From NCBI GenBank assembly GCA_951812925.1, contig OX638369.1:47983061-48047060 (forward strand): a DNA stretch of 64,000 bases, given 5' to 3'. The notes beneath the pieces are model-generated. The model saw only the letters and a program-made list of their open reading frames with translations. It did no database searches and was not told where the DNA came from. The DNA is from Calliopum simillimum (Eukaryota > Arthropoda > Insecta > Diptera > Lauxaniidae). Shown here piece by piece: positions 45,301 to 57,300 of this stretch (positions are counted from its first letter, which is position 1; each line of letters opens with the position of its first letter). A program made the position numbers and the translations under genes.

Positions 45301-48300
45301 TATCAATCAGACCACTTTCAATATGATCTCTGATGAAATGATGTTTAACATCAATATGTTTAGTGCATTTGCATTCCAAGTTTTTAGCCATTGCAATACA
45401 ACCTTTATTGTCTTCAAATATTTGAATTCGGCTGTTATCCATTTGTTTCAAATCTGACATGATTCCGTGCAACCAAATAGCTTTTGCAACGGCAGCACTT
45501 AATGCTACGTACTCGGCTTCGCTGGTAGAAGTTGCAACTGTGATGTGCTTCTTACTGCACCATGACACTGGACAGCCATATACTTTAAAAAAATATCCAC
45601 TTACGGATTTTCTGTCTCCTACATCACCTGCCCAGTCTGCGTCTGCAAATCCCAAAATCTTCTTAGCTTTTAAATCTTGCTTGAATACCAACTTTTGCTC
45701 TATGGTTCCTTTCAAATACCGAACAATTCTTTTTAAAGCTTGCCAATTTTCTTCAGAGGGATTTTGCTGAAAGCGTCCCATAAAGCCAACTGAAAAACAT
45801 ATGTCAGGTCTTACTGTTAACATAATGTACATAAGGCTTCCAAGCATTTCTCTGTAGGGCTTATCTAACATTACTTTGTCCTTGTTGTATTGAAGCTGCA
45901 ATCCTTTTTCTATTGCAGACCGAACTGGATTACATTCAGCCAATCCAAATCTATTAAGTACTTTTTCAATACTGGCTTTTTGTGATAACTTAGCCCACCC
46001 ATTACCGTGCTCAATTTTGATGCCAAGAAAATACTTCAGATTTCGGCAATCTGACATTTCGAATTCTGCCGATAAACTTTTCTTCAGGGTCTCGATTTCT
46101 GTGAACTTGTTCCCAACAATTAACAAGTCATCAACATACAGTAATATTATGATCATATCATTTTTCTTCTCGTCTATTCTGGTGTATAAACAATAATCAT
46201 GTTTTGATCTTTGAAACCCTAATTTCAAAATTAAACGATTGAACCTCTCATTCCAATACTTTGGAGCTTGTTTTAAGCCATAGAGAGATTTCAATAATTT
46301 ACAAGCTTTTCCTTCTGCACCAAATACCCCTTCTGACAAAGCCATGTTAATTTATTCTTGCAATTTGCCATGCAAAAATGTCGTCTTGACATCCAATTGA
46401 TGGAATTGAAGATTTCTGTGTATACCAACTGCTAGAACAACCCTTATTGTAGTCAATTTTGCGACTGGTGCATATGTTTCATGATAATCTATTCCTTCTT
46501 TCTGTAGATATCCTTTTGCAACCAATCTTGCCTTTTATCGAGTAGGTATACCATTTTCATATTCTTTAATACAAAATATCCATCTTGATTTAAGCAATTT
46601 TGCATCCTTTGGGGGTTGACATATTTCCCAGACCTTGTTTTTTTCCATTGAATTAAGTTCTTCTTGAACAGCATGTATTCACTTTTCAGCATCTGACTTA
46701 TTAGCAATATCAGCATACTTTCCAGGAATATCGGTATTCTAGGAACTTACTTGGAAGACGGCGCTGCCGTTCGCTGCGCCTCACAGTTGACTCTTCTTCA
46801 AGATAACTGCTTTCGTCTTGTGAAGGGAGTGCAGCTGTTTCATCGTTACTTTGTTCTTCATGGTCAAATGTTTCATTCAGCAGATTTTCTTCATTAGTAG
46901 CATCTTGAAAAATATCACCAATTTCAATATTGGGTTGATTTATTAATATCGTTCTCTTTTGGTAAAAAAGCTTGTTTCCATTTCTTCATTTTGATTTTGT
47001 CATGTTGTAATAATCAGCTCAGGATCAACTACTAATTTTTCCTGACGTTCAGTTTTAAAAGGAAAATTACCTTCATCAAATTTTACATCACGGGAAAAAA
47101 AACATTTCTGTTGTTCTATGTCCCAGAGTCGATATCCGTTTGGCACATATCCAATCATTACCGCCTTACAACTTTTAGGATCAAGTTTCTTTCGCTTTTG
47201 ACTTGGAATCCATGCAAAAGCTTTACAGCCAAACACACGCAACTTTTCTACATTTGGTTTTGCACCATACCACATTTTTGCTGGAGTAACGGGATTATCT
47301 AATGACTTAGATGGACTTCTATTTATCAGGTACACACTTGTTAGAGCTGCTTCACACCACATTCGTTTCGGCATCTCCGATTCAATGAGCATTGCTCTAA
47401 CTTTTTCTACAACGGTGCGATTAAAACGCTAAGCGACTCCATAGGATATTGTAGTCTGCAATTGTATACCTCTTTTTTTTATGCCATTGCTCCTGCTCCC
47501 TTGAACAATATTCTCGCCCCTGATTGACAGTTATTTTAGATATTGCTGTTCCAAACTGCGCTGTTGCCATTGCTTTGTACTCTTTTAAAGAATTAAACAC
47601 TTCAGTTTTTTTCTTGATGGTATATATTTATAACTGCGAAATGTGTGTAATCATCTATGAAGGAGACAAAATATATGGAGCCGTCTCATGAAACAGGATC
47701 TATGGGCCCACACACATCCGAATGAATTTGCTCAAGCGGTCTTTTAGCTTTTTCTCGAGTTCCCGTAAACGGATCGCGGCAGTGTTTGCACTCAACGCAG
47801 ACATCACAAAATCCAAATGATTCAGGACTTACATTTAAGCTACTGGTAAGGTCCTTCTTAACTAGATCATTGAATGCACTTTGTCCAATATGACCTAGGC
47901 GTTTATGCCATATTTGCATCTTATCAGTGTTGCAGATATTTGCTTCATAATTCTTGAAATTAATATCCATTTCATAAAAACCCCCACGCATATAAGCAAC
48001 TGCAATAAGTTCAGAGTCATTGATAATTTTCGCCTTATATTTTCTAAATTTAACCTCAATTCCAGCGTTTGTGAGTTTCCGCAAAGATAACAGATTATCT
48101 CTTAATTCAGGTACAAATAACACATCTTTCATTATCAGCTCCACACCTTTGTTACTATTACGAGACTTCATTGCAACGAGACTCTGATTTTCTTTCGCTA
48201 CGTTAACTGGTACAGGTAAATCATTCAACTCTGAGAAATAATATTCTTTGTTTACTAGATGATCACTAGCACCAGAGTCTAATTTCAAAAATATTCGCTG

Positions 48301-51300
48301 CTTAAAATCCCTTGTATTTGTAGAACCACTATCTGCCATGAAGCAGATACCTTTCTTGTCAGCGCTTCGAGCACTACGAGCTTCACCCTGATGGCAATCT
48401 TTGATTCTGTGTCCAAATTTTCCACACTTCCCTTGAAATTTGTAGGTTTTCTTTTGCATCTTTTTACCAGAAAATGTAGTTTTCTCACCAGGATCTTCGT
48501 TTTGTCGGTCATTTAATTTTGTTTCTTCTAAAAGAAGTCGTTCTTTTGCCATATTAACGGTTTTCCATCTTCTAAGTTCTGCAACGCTGTTACAAGAGGA
48601 TCAAACTTCTCTGGCAGTGACATAAACAGCTGTGCCAGCATATCACTTTCTTCCAAAGTAGCACCTGATATTTTTAATTGACGTATCAAGTCGTCAAATG
48701 CCATTAAATGTTTCACTGCCGACTCTCCTTCTTTCATAAGCAATTTTGTGAGCTGTTTCCTTATTAAAATCTGATTGACTACAGATTTCTTCGCGAAAAC
48801 CGATTCCAAACTTTCCCACATCGATCTTGCTGTTGGTTTATCACGTAGTTAACCCAAACAGTCATTATGCACAAATGCAACCAGTCTTTCCTTCACTTTT
48901 TTATCTTTTTTCTTGAATTCTGCTTCCGCTGCTCCTGTCGGTGGATCGCTCGTTAAAACGTCCACTAAATTTAGCGAGTCCAGCATTGTCATTACTCTGA
49001 ACTGCCATTGGTCAAAGCCACAACCGTTAAACTGTGGAATACCAGAAATTGAATCCTTTGAATCGCCCATAACCTTTTAGGAATTCAGTTTATTTAAAAA
49101 TCAGGATTTATCTGGCGGATGAATGAATATTCAATTATGTTCAAAAGTTACAATTGGAATGAAAAATTTTAATTTTAAAATTTTCAACAAAAACTATTTT
49201 TTCAACGATTGCTAGATTTCAATAGAGCTTAAATCGTAATTGGAGGGCATCTACAGAAGCAGCACACAATGATGCTGAAATTGAGCATTTAAAGGAATGT
49301 TTCAATAATATAAGCAACCGCTTTTTATCTAGACTAGAATAAGATAACAGGTCATTCTGTAAGTCCGTAGGATGACACCAGCGCTTCCGAAATAAAAAAA
49401 ATATGGGTGTCCATCACTTTAAAAATTGGTGTCCAAAGGTGCCCGTTTCGAGCAAAACAATTTTTTTTTTTTTTGTTTTGAAAACGAGCTTTAATTCAAG
49501 GGTGTCAGCGTTTTCAAATCACTGAGCCAAACGCATGCAGCGCAATCAGCGTTGCCTTTACAACAACTTTAAATTCGAGTAACAACAAACAAAAAAACAA
49601 TTTTTTGTTGTTTTTTCATGCCTCGTTTACAACAATAATACTTCAACAACTAGGACACACACAAAAATTAGGGGAGCTCACGCGTTGATGCGCAATGCCC
49701 TTGCGTCGTTGCGAAAGTGCAATTTGCCAAAGTTTGATATTAGTAAAATAACAAAAATATTGCCAAAAATTTCGCACTACTTTTGCAATTTCTCAAGATG
49801 GAAATATTCATATAGATCGTTCAGGCGTTAGTGCGTAAAAGACTTGCATTTTCGCTACTGCGCATCAACGCATTAATACCCATATTGTTTGTTGTTTTTG
49901 ATGCGACGTAGTCGTTGTTGTTGTTTTATGTTGGTTCGAGTTCGATTTTGTGTGTACGCAAAAAAAGCAACAAAAACGCGAAATTTTGACGAGCGTGAAA
50001 AAAAAACAACAAAAATTATTTCTGTGAATGTTGTACAGAAATATTGATGTTGTTGGAATTGTTGTACAGAAATATTGATGTTGTTGGGTCGAGCCAAAAT
50101 TGGCTCACTTTTCTTCTACGCTGACACCCTTGCTTTAATTTGTTGTCTTCTACTTCTAGTCCAGGCAAATTAACATTTGAAATAACAATAATTAGGACAA
50201 AGCTGAAAATCGGTACAGACCAATTTCCAAGTTAATATTTGTAGCGTCGGTTGTTGTTCATTGCAAATTTGACTGTACAAGTTCGTATTAATGGAATATT
50301 CAAAAATAGCAGTCTTAAAAAGCAAAATTAAAAATCATTTTAATTTGTGAAAAATCATTTAATATTGAAAAGGTGAACCCGCCTATTAATGTTAGAATTC
50401 TAACATTTACAATTATAACCTTGCGAGAGCAAGAATCTCACTAGCAGTGGACAAATAATCCACAACAAGTGTACTTACATAAATAACAACAACAACAGTG
50501 TTATTTATGTGAGGATCTTTGACGAGGTAGATCGTTCCGTAGCGTGGCCTAAGTGGTAGAGGCCTGCTGCACTCTTTCATTAGAATGCAGAAGGCTGCAG
50601 GTTCGATTCTAGTAAGAAGCAAAGATTAACTAAAATAGGTCTGATGAGGCTATGTACATGTACTTATATATATGCAAATATATATATGTGTATGTGGTAA
50701 TAGCCGAAACATATGTCATCAATTTCCAAGTTAATATTTGTAGCGTCGGTTGTTGTTCATTGCAAATTTGACTGTACAAGTTCGTATTAATAGACTAACA
50801 AAAAATAGTTTTTTCGAAATATCTCGCCAGCGGTAGCCTCTAGAGAATAATGTTCGTCCGCAATTTTATAGCTAATAAAATTTCCTATAAAAGTGGTCTG
50901 CGAATCGATTTCATGCGATTTATGGCTTAGAAGATATTCTTATTTAAATTGCGGCAAAAACTATACCTTTTCAAGCTCAAAATGAGAAAATGTAAAATCA
51001 TAATGAGAAAGTATAAAATCATAATGAGAATGTATAAAATTATAATGAGAATATATAAATTGATATTGAGAATTGTAAATTCATATTGAGAAAGTATAAA
51101 TTGATAATGAGAAATGTAAATTCATATTGAGAACCTATAAATTAATAATGAGAAATGTTAATTCATATTGAGAAAATATAAGATGATAATGGGAACCTGT
51201 AAATTGATAATGAGAAGTTGAATTTCTTATTGAGAAAATAAAAATTGATAATGAGAAGATATAAATTCATAATGAGAAAATGTAAAAACAAAATGAGAAT

Positions 51301-54300
51301 ATTTCGTAGGAGGGGATCATTCACTACCAATACATATGGTAATTGGGTTGGAATGGTCATAGAGCGATGACAAGAAAGATACAATAATGCACGAGACTTA
51401 GTTATACATAATTTGTAATAACGCCCCAAATCATTAGAATATAGGCGCAACAGTGGTGAAGCATTCGGCAGGAGAAGCAACAGCGTTGCGTCTGGGTCCT
51501 TATTCGCCTATGCTCATTCCTACTGAGAACATTTGTGCTAAAGTTAAGATGATGTCAAATCGAATAATGGAGAGCTGTACAATATTTTGCATCTATTTCA
51601 CAAAATAACAGCTTCTCATTTTGAATTTTTATACTCTCATTTTTATTTTACATATTCTGATTATGAATTTATATCTTCTTATTATTAATTTCTATTTTCT
51701 CAATAAGAATTTCTACTTCTCATTATGAATTTACAGGTTTCCATTATCAATTTATATTTTCTCAATATGAATTTGCATTTCTCATTATCAATTTATACTT
51801 TCTCAATATGAATTTACAATTCTCAATATCAATTTATATATTCTCATTATAATTTTACACATTCTCATTATGATTTTACACTTTCTCATTTTGAACTTGA
51901 AAAGGTGTAGTAAAATGAGCGTGCCGAGTATGAACGAGCATAGTGATGTGTTGAGCTTTAAATTTAATTAACTCATAAACGGTGAGTTCCACGTATAAAG
52001 TGAAAATATTGTTTAAAGGGAATTGCTTGCTTTACAAAATGCATGTTGTTTTTCTTTCGCGTGACAAATAGTTTAGGAGATATTTTTTGACAATCCCAAA
52101 ATTTAGAAAAAAAAAGTTTTTGCAAAATACCTCGGAAACGATGTGCCCTAAGAAAAATGTTTTTCATCCATTTTGTAGTACATGCAATTCCCTGTGGCGG
52201 TCCCTGCGAACACTTTTTTCGTTCGACTTACCGTTCAAGAGATATCGCGATTTGAAAATCATTCAAAAATCACCTTTAAAATTATTTTACAATGCTTTGC
52301 CGTGGCTACGTCGACTGCGCACATTATCGTTTTCAGGGCTGTCACATTGTATTTTTTTAAGTAATGCTTAAAGTATACATATAGCAAAATAAAAAACATA
52401 AATTTTTGTTTTAAAAACTATGCCGCAATTCAAATAAGAATATCTTCTAAGCTACAAATCGCATGAAATCAATTTGCAGACCACTTTTATAGGAAATTTT
52501 ATTAGCTATAAAATTGCGCACGAACATTTTTCTCTAGAGGCTACCGCTGGCGAGATATTTCCAAAAAACTATTTTTGTGATCTTTGACCTTGAATAACTT
52601 TTTTAGCTCACATGGGATCAATGGGGACTTTGGACAGTTTACTTGCAATGGTATATCTAAGGTCTGTACCGATTTTCAGCTTTGTCCTAATTATTGTTAT
52701 TTAACATCAATTTTTATGCTAATTTGCCTGGGCTATTCTTAAGTAAATGGTTTATTTTAGTTTAAATTAATTTTTTACACATCGTCACCCCAACAAGTGA
52801 GCGACGATATATTGTACGGTATATCATTTAAAACATTTTTTAACTAAATAGAATCTATTATTTGAAGTACAGCAGCAAAATTGCATGTTTGAAGTTAAAT
52901 TTTTTTTTCTGGAGTTTTGTTTTTGTACAGGTATCCATTTCATAAAAACCCCCACGCATATAAGCAACTGCAATAAGTTCAGAGTCCTTGATAATTTTCG
53001 CCTTATATTTTCTAAATTTAACCTCAATTCCAGCGTTTGTGAGTTTCCGCAAAGATAACAGATTATCTCTTAATTCAGGTACAAATAACACATCTTTCAT
53101 TATCAGCTCTACACCTTTGTTACTATTACCGTTAATGCAACGAGACTTCATTGCAACGAGACTCTGATTTTCTTTCGCTACGTTAACTGGTACAGGTAAA
53201 TCATTCAACTCTGAGAAATAATATTCTTTGTTTACTAGATGATCACTAGCACCAGAGTCTAATTTCAAAAATATTCGCTGCTTAAAATCCCTTGTATTTG
53301 TAGAACCGCTATCTGCCATGAAGCAGATACCTTTCTTGTCAGCGCTTCGAGCACTACGAGCTTCACCCTAATGGCAATCTTTGATTCTGTGTCCAAATTT
53401 TCCACACTTCCCTTGAAATTTGTAGGTTTTTTTTGCATCTTTTTACCAGAAAATGCAGTTTTCTCACCAGGATCTTCGTTTTGTCGGTCATTTAATTTTG
53501 TTTCTTCTAAAAGAAGTCGTTCTCTTGCCATATTAACGGTTTTCCATCTTCTAAGTTCTGCAACGCTGTTACAAGATGATCAAACTTCTCTGGCAGTGAC
53601 ATAAACAGCTGTGCCACCATATCACTTTCTTCCAAAGTAGCAGCTGATATTTTTAATTGACGTATCAAGTCGTCAAATGCCATTAAATGTTTCACTACCG
53701 ACTCTCCTTCTTTCATATGCAATTTTGTGAGCTGTTTCCTTATTAAAATCTGATTGACTACAGATTTCTTCGCGAAAACCGATTCCAAACTTTCCCACAT
53801 CGATCTTGCTGTTGGTTTATCACGTAGTTAACCCAAACAGTCATTATGCACAAATGCAACCAGTCTTTCCTTCACTTTTTTATCTTTTTTCTTGAATTCT
53901 GCTTCCGCTGCTCCTGTCGGTGGATCTAAATAGAATCTATTATTTGAAGTACAGCAGCAAAATTGCATGTTTAAAGTTAAATTTTTTTTTCTGGAGCTTT
54001 GTTTTTGTTAAAATTTCAAGAACCTCCACCTTTTAACAAAAAACTGATATTTCAAAAGGCTGTACAGAAAAGGGGAATTTTTTTTAGGCTTCATTATAAG
54101 ACAAGACGATAGACTTATCTTATGGCATGAGAAATTTGCAAGAAAACCAATACTTATGTCAAAATGCATGACTTCCGCAATTTTAACATTTGGCAATTCA
54201 AATATTTGGAAATAAATTAAACAGAGGACAATGCTCTCTCCCAGGCTCTGAGGATTTAATCTTAATAGCAAAAACTGAGTGCCCAAACAAGATTTTGAAA

Positions 54301-57300
54301 GTGCCCGAGAGTGCCCAAGTGCCCAAACTTTTGGAAAGTGCTATAGTACCCGTTTCGGAAGCTGGATGACATATAGACGGCGTTACTAGAATTTTTTCCA
54401 TATGATTGTTATTTAGTACTAACCTTTAAACGATACGTGCATAAATTTGACAGCAATCGGACTATTGATTTGTGAGTTATAGCATTTTGTGTGAAGCAAC
54501 TTTTGTTAGTAAAAAAAAAAAAAATGCAAAAAAGTGAATTTTGAGTTTTGATATAGCATTGCTTTTTGATGAAAAAAAAAAAATACAGTGGAAACCTAAC
54601 AATGGATTGGTAAACATTAAGCGAACTCTCCTCCATGAATACAAATGAATTGCTGAATTTAAACGTTGTCGTACCAGCACAAATGATGCAGAGCGCAGTG
54701 GACGCCCAAATGAGGCTGTCATTCCAGAAAACATAAAAAAATCCACAATTTGGTTATGAAAGATTGCAAATTGAAGGTGTACGAGCTATCTGACATTGTA
54801 AAGATATCAGATGGCAGTGTTTTAACAATTTTACACGAACATTTGGGTATGCAAAAGCTTTGTGCGAAGTGGGTGCCGCGTGTGCTCACAGTCGACCAAA
54901 AACAACAACGAATTGATGCTTCAGAGTAGTGTTTGGCGCTGTTAAACCGCAATAAAATCGAATTCTATCGTCGATATGTGACAATTGATGAAACATGGCT
55001 TAACTATTACACACCAGAATCCAAAAGACAGTCAGCTAAGGCCTATTTTGACGAAAAAGAGAAATCGTAAAAAAAGTTATATCAAAAAGTTGGAAAATCG
55101 CTATACTCGTTGTATCGCCCTCGAAGGCAACTATGTTGAATAATAAAATCGAGTTTGGTCAAAATTTTGTTTTTTTCTTGCTTATCCTACAAACTTATTG
55201 AATGACCTGTTACACCTATGTTTATACCCTACACCCAGGGTATATTCACTTTGTCCTTCCGTTTGTAACGCAGAAAAGGAGGCGTGGCAGATATAGAAAA
55301 GTATATATGGGCTAATCCTGCGTTGCGAACGTTACATTCGTACGCATATTTTTTAATCCCAAAGACGCTCTGAACGTTAAATTCGAATTTTACCTGGAGC
55401 GGTATGTTACCCTTTGAGAGTACTTTCAAAAGGCATTTAAAAATATTTCCTGGCTTGTATCAGTTACGATATAATCGTGCATAAAGTGCTGTTCGAACGT
55501 TACAAAAAACAGAAGTCGTTGTGGAGATCGATGTACATTTTCAAAATTTTTAGCAAATTTTGCAGTATAAACAAAAAAAGCAAAATCCTCCAAAGAAAGA
55601 GGAATATTTGAGCATATCGAAACTGCTTTTGAAAGAATCAAAGAGTCCTTCGTTCGTTCAAAAATTTAGCTTTTATGTGTTGCGCACGTTACGCTGCGAA
55701 CGTTACAATTTTTATTATGTATATACATTAGCTAAAGCAAAGTGGTTCAGTGCCTTTTTAACTACCTTAAACACAATATATTCACTTGGTTTATTTGTGG
55801 GAGAGGTTATAAAGAAGCGCAAGGCACACAACAGTAAAATGTTTCCTTGTGACTGCCTCTAACGTGGTAAATACGATGTCATGGCTTATCCACTAAATCG
55901 ATTTTTATGAAACTCCAATAGAAGATAGAACCCCAACAAACAATGTTAAAAATTTTGGTTTTTATTATGTGCTGTTACGCTCCTAGCGGTAAAATGCACA
56001 TGCATGGCTAAAACACTGCACTTATTACACAGTCCTGCGATGAAAAAAGTATGAGATCAGAGTAAGTAGGTGACTGTGATAGATTTTTGCTCGCTGAATC
56101 CGAATATGACCTCCGATTTGCTCCATCACGTCTGAGATCCGAGTTATCCTTGATTTAAAGTGCATGAAACGCTATTTTCAGATATATGGTGTACATTAGA
56201 CTGATTCAAAAAAATCGAAGGTTTTCAAAACCTCGATTTTACATTCTAAATGTCTTCATTAAGCCGAAAAATTAAGCCCCAAAAAATTTCAGCTCGATCT
56301 AAGCATTTTAACTGGTCGCTCAACGAGCATTTTGATTGTATGTAAATATGATTTTCGACACTAATTTGCTCACAGCTCCCGAAATAAGCCACCAATCTTA
56401 GTTCTGACGCCGGATTCTGAAAGGTAATAAAATTTTGCACGTAGTCTCATAACATTTAGATCTCTTTGTAGTGACCTACACTAGTTAATAGGTAAAATCA
56501 ATGAATTTTTCAATTTTATTCAAATGTAAAATCAAAATGCTCGTTGAGCGACCAGTTTAAATACTTAGATCGAGTTGAAATTTTTTGGGGCTTCATTTTT
56601 TGGCTTAATGAAGACATTTAGATTTTAAAATCGAGGTTTTGAAAACCTTCGATTTTTTTGAATCAGTCTAGTGTACATCCTGAAAGTAGTCTAGTTCACC
56701 TTTAAAAGTGGCATTGAATAACACTGAGCTTCTTCTTTTAAGCATACTTTTCATTTTTTATATTGAATCATTAGTTTCCGAGATATCATCGATTGAAGTA
56801 AAGGTATCGCTAATCTCTTTAAAGGACTATATTCAATTTGTATACTTTTACTTTAACGGATGATATTTCGGAAACTAATGATCTAATTGGAAAAGTTAAA
56901 AGTACGCTTTAAAGAAGAAGCTCAGGGCTATTCAATGCCGCCGTCAAAAGTAAACTAGACTACTTTCAGGATGTACGCCATATGTCTTAAAATAGCGTTT
57001 CTTGCATTTTAAATCAAGGATAAGTCGGATCTCAGACGTAATGGTGCAAATCGGAGGTCATATTCGGATTCAGCGAGCAAAAATCTATAACAGTCACCTA
57101 CTCTGATCTCATACTTTTTTAACTTTTTTAAAAACGCAGGACTGTGTTATTAGGAAAATTGAAATGGAGAAATTACCTTAGGAAGCGTTTTAAAAATTTT
57201 GTTGTTTTTTCGTAGGCGATGCCATGCCTCTAGCGGTAAAATCTGCTGTCACGGCTGCACAATTGCAACAATTTTTAGAAAATTCGGAACAAAGAAGGAA

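Larger units (their letters stand above)
45040..49224 (-). mobile_element. Ty1/copia LTR retrotransposon, complete structure, broken coding
   Basis: 150-bp LTRs at 45040-45189 and 49075-49224 differ at about four positions. GAGCT flanks both sides (45035-45039, 49225-49229). On the minus strand the LTR runs from TATTGAAATC to GAATTCCTAAAA, without the usual TG..CA ends. A purine tract GAGAAGGGG abuts the 3' LTR, and GGTTATGGGC next to the 5' LTR resembles the copia primer-binding site. Gag, protease, integrase, RT and RNase H follow in copia order. Frameshifts and stops interrupt them. 4185 bp. Confidence 0.92.
44090..49342 (+). mobile_element. Jockey-clade LINE fragment, holding a copia element
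   Basis: 5'-truncated, starting within the [21 protein letters not shown] (44205), [35 protein letters not shown] (44578). The FADD motif is lost to a deletion near 44640. It continues with [16 protein letters not shown] and [14 protein letters not shown], then is interrupted at 45040 by copia. It resumes at 49230 and ends with [10 protein letters not shown] at TAA 49340-49342. Stops at 44502 and 44679. Inactive. Confidence 0.82.
50161..52731. mobile_element. Foldback I with satellite arms
   Basis: The ends CCAGGCAAATTA are mirrored, followed in both arms by AGGACAAAGCTGAAAATCGG, a 170-bp block with GCTGGCGAGATATTT-type symmetry (50800-50970; 52410-52580) and inverted arrays of AATGAGAA repeats. 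Single-copy sequence (51305-51595) forms the centre. A 73-bp direct repeat (CAATTTCCAAGTTAATATTT, 50221 and 50721) brackets the tRNA-like insertion at 50541. Confidence 0.72.
49379..54364. mobile_element. hAT-like element F (5 kb) holding several smaller elements
   Basis: It starts CAGCGCTTCCGAAA and ends TTTCGGAAGCTG, between GATGACAC at 49371-49378 and GATGACAT at 54365-54372. GTGCCC-type motifs cluster near both ends (49430-49450; 54290-54330), as in hAT subterminal regions. No transposase domain is recognised. It contains G (49497-50132), I (50161-52731) and a captured copia fragment. Confidence 0.75.
49347..55210 (+). mobile_element. mariner element split by a 5-kb hAT-like insertion
   Basis: The ends ACAGGTCATTCWRTAAGT are inverted copies of about 28 bp between TA at 49345-49346 and 55211-55212. 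The left 24 bp precede the insertion and the rest follows it (from 54373). Transposase remains run from about 54523: [44 protein letters not shown] and [19 protein letters not shown] (first Asp). After that about 400 bp are missing and only the extreme C-terminus remains (LEGNYVE). Several stops. mauritiana-type. Confidence 0.85.

Noticed and set aside
55560..55862. 100-codon ORF as a host gene
   Set aside because: No domain, located in element K between GAACGTTA repeats, no splice or promoter support.
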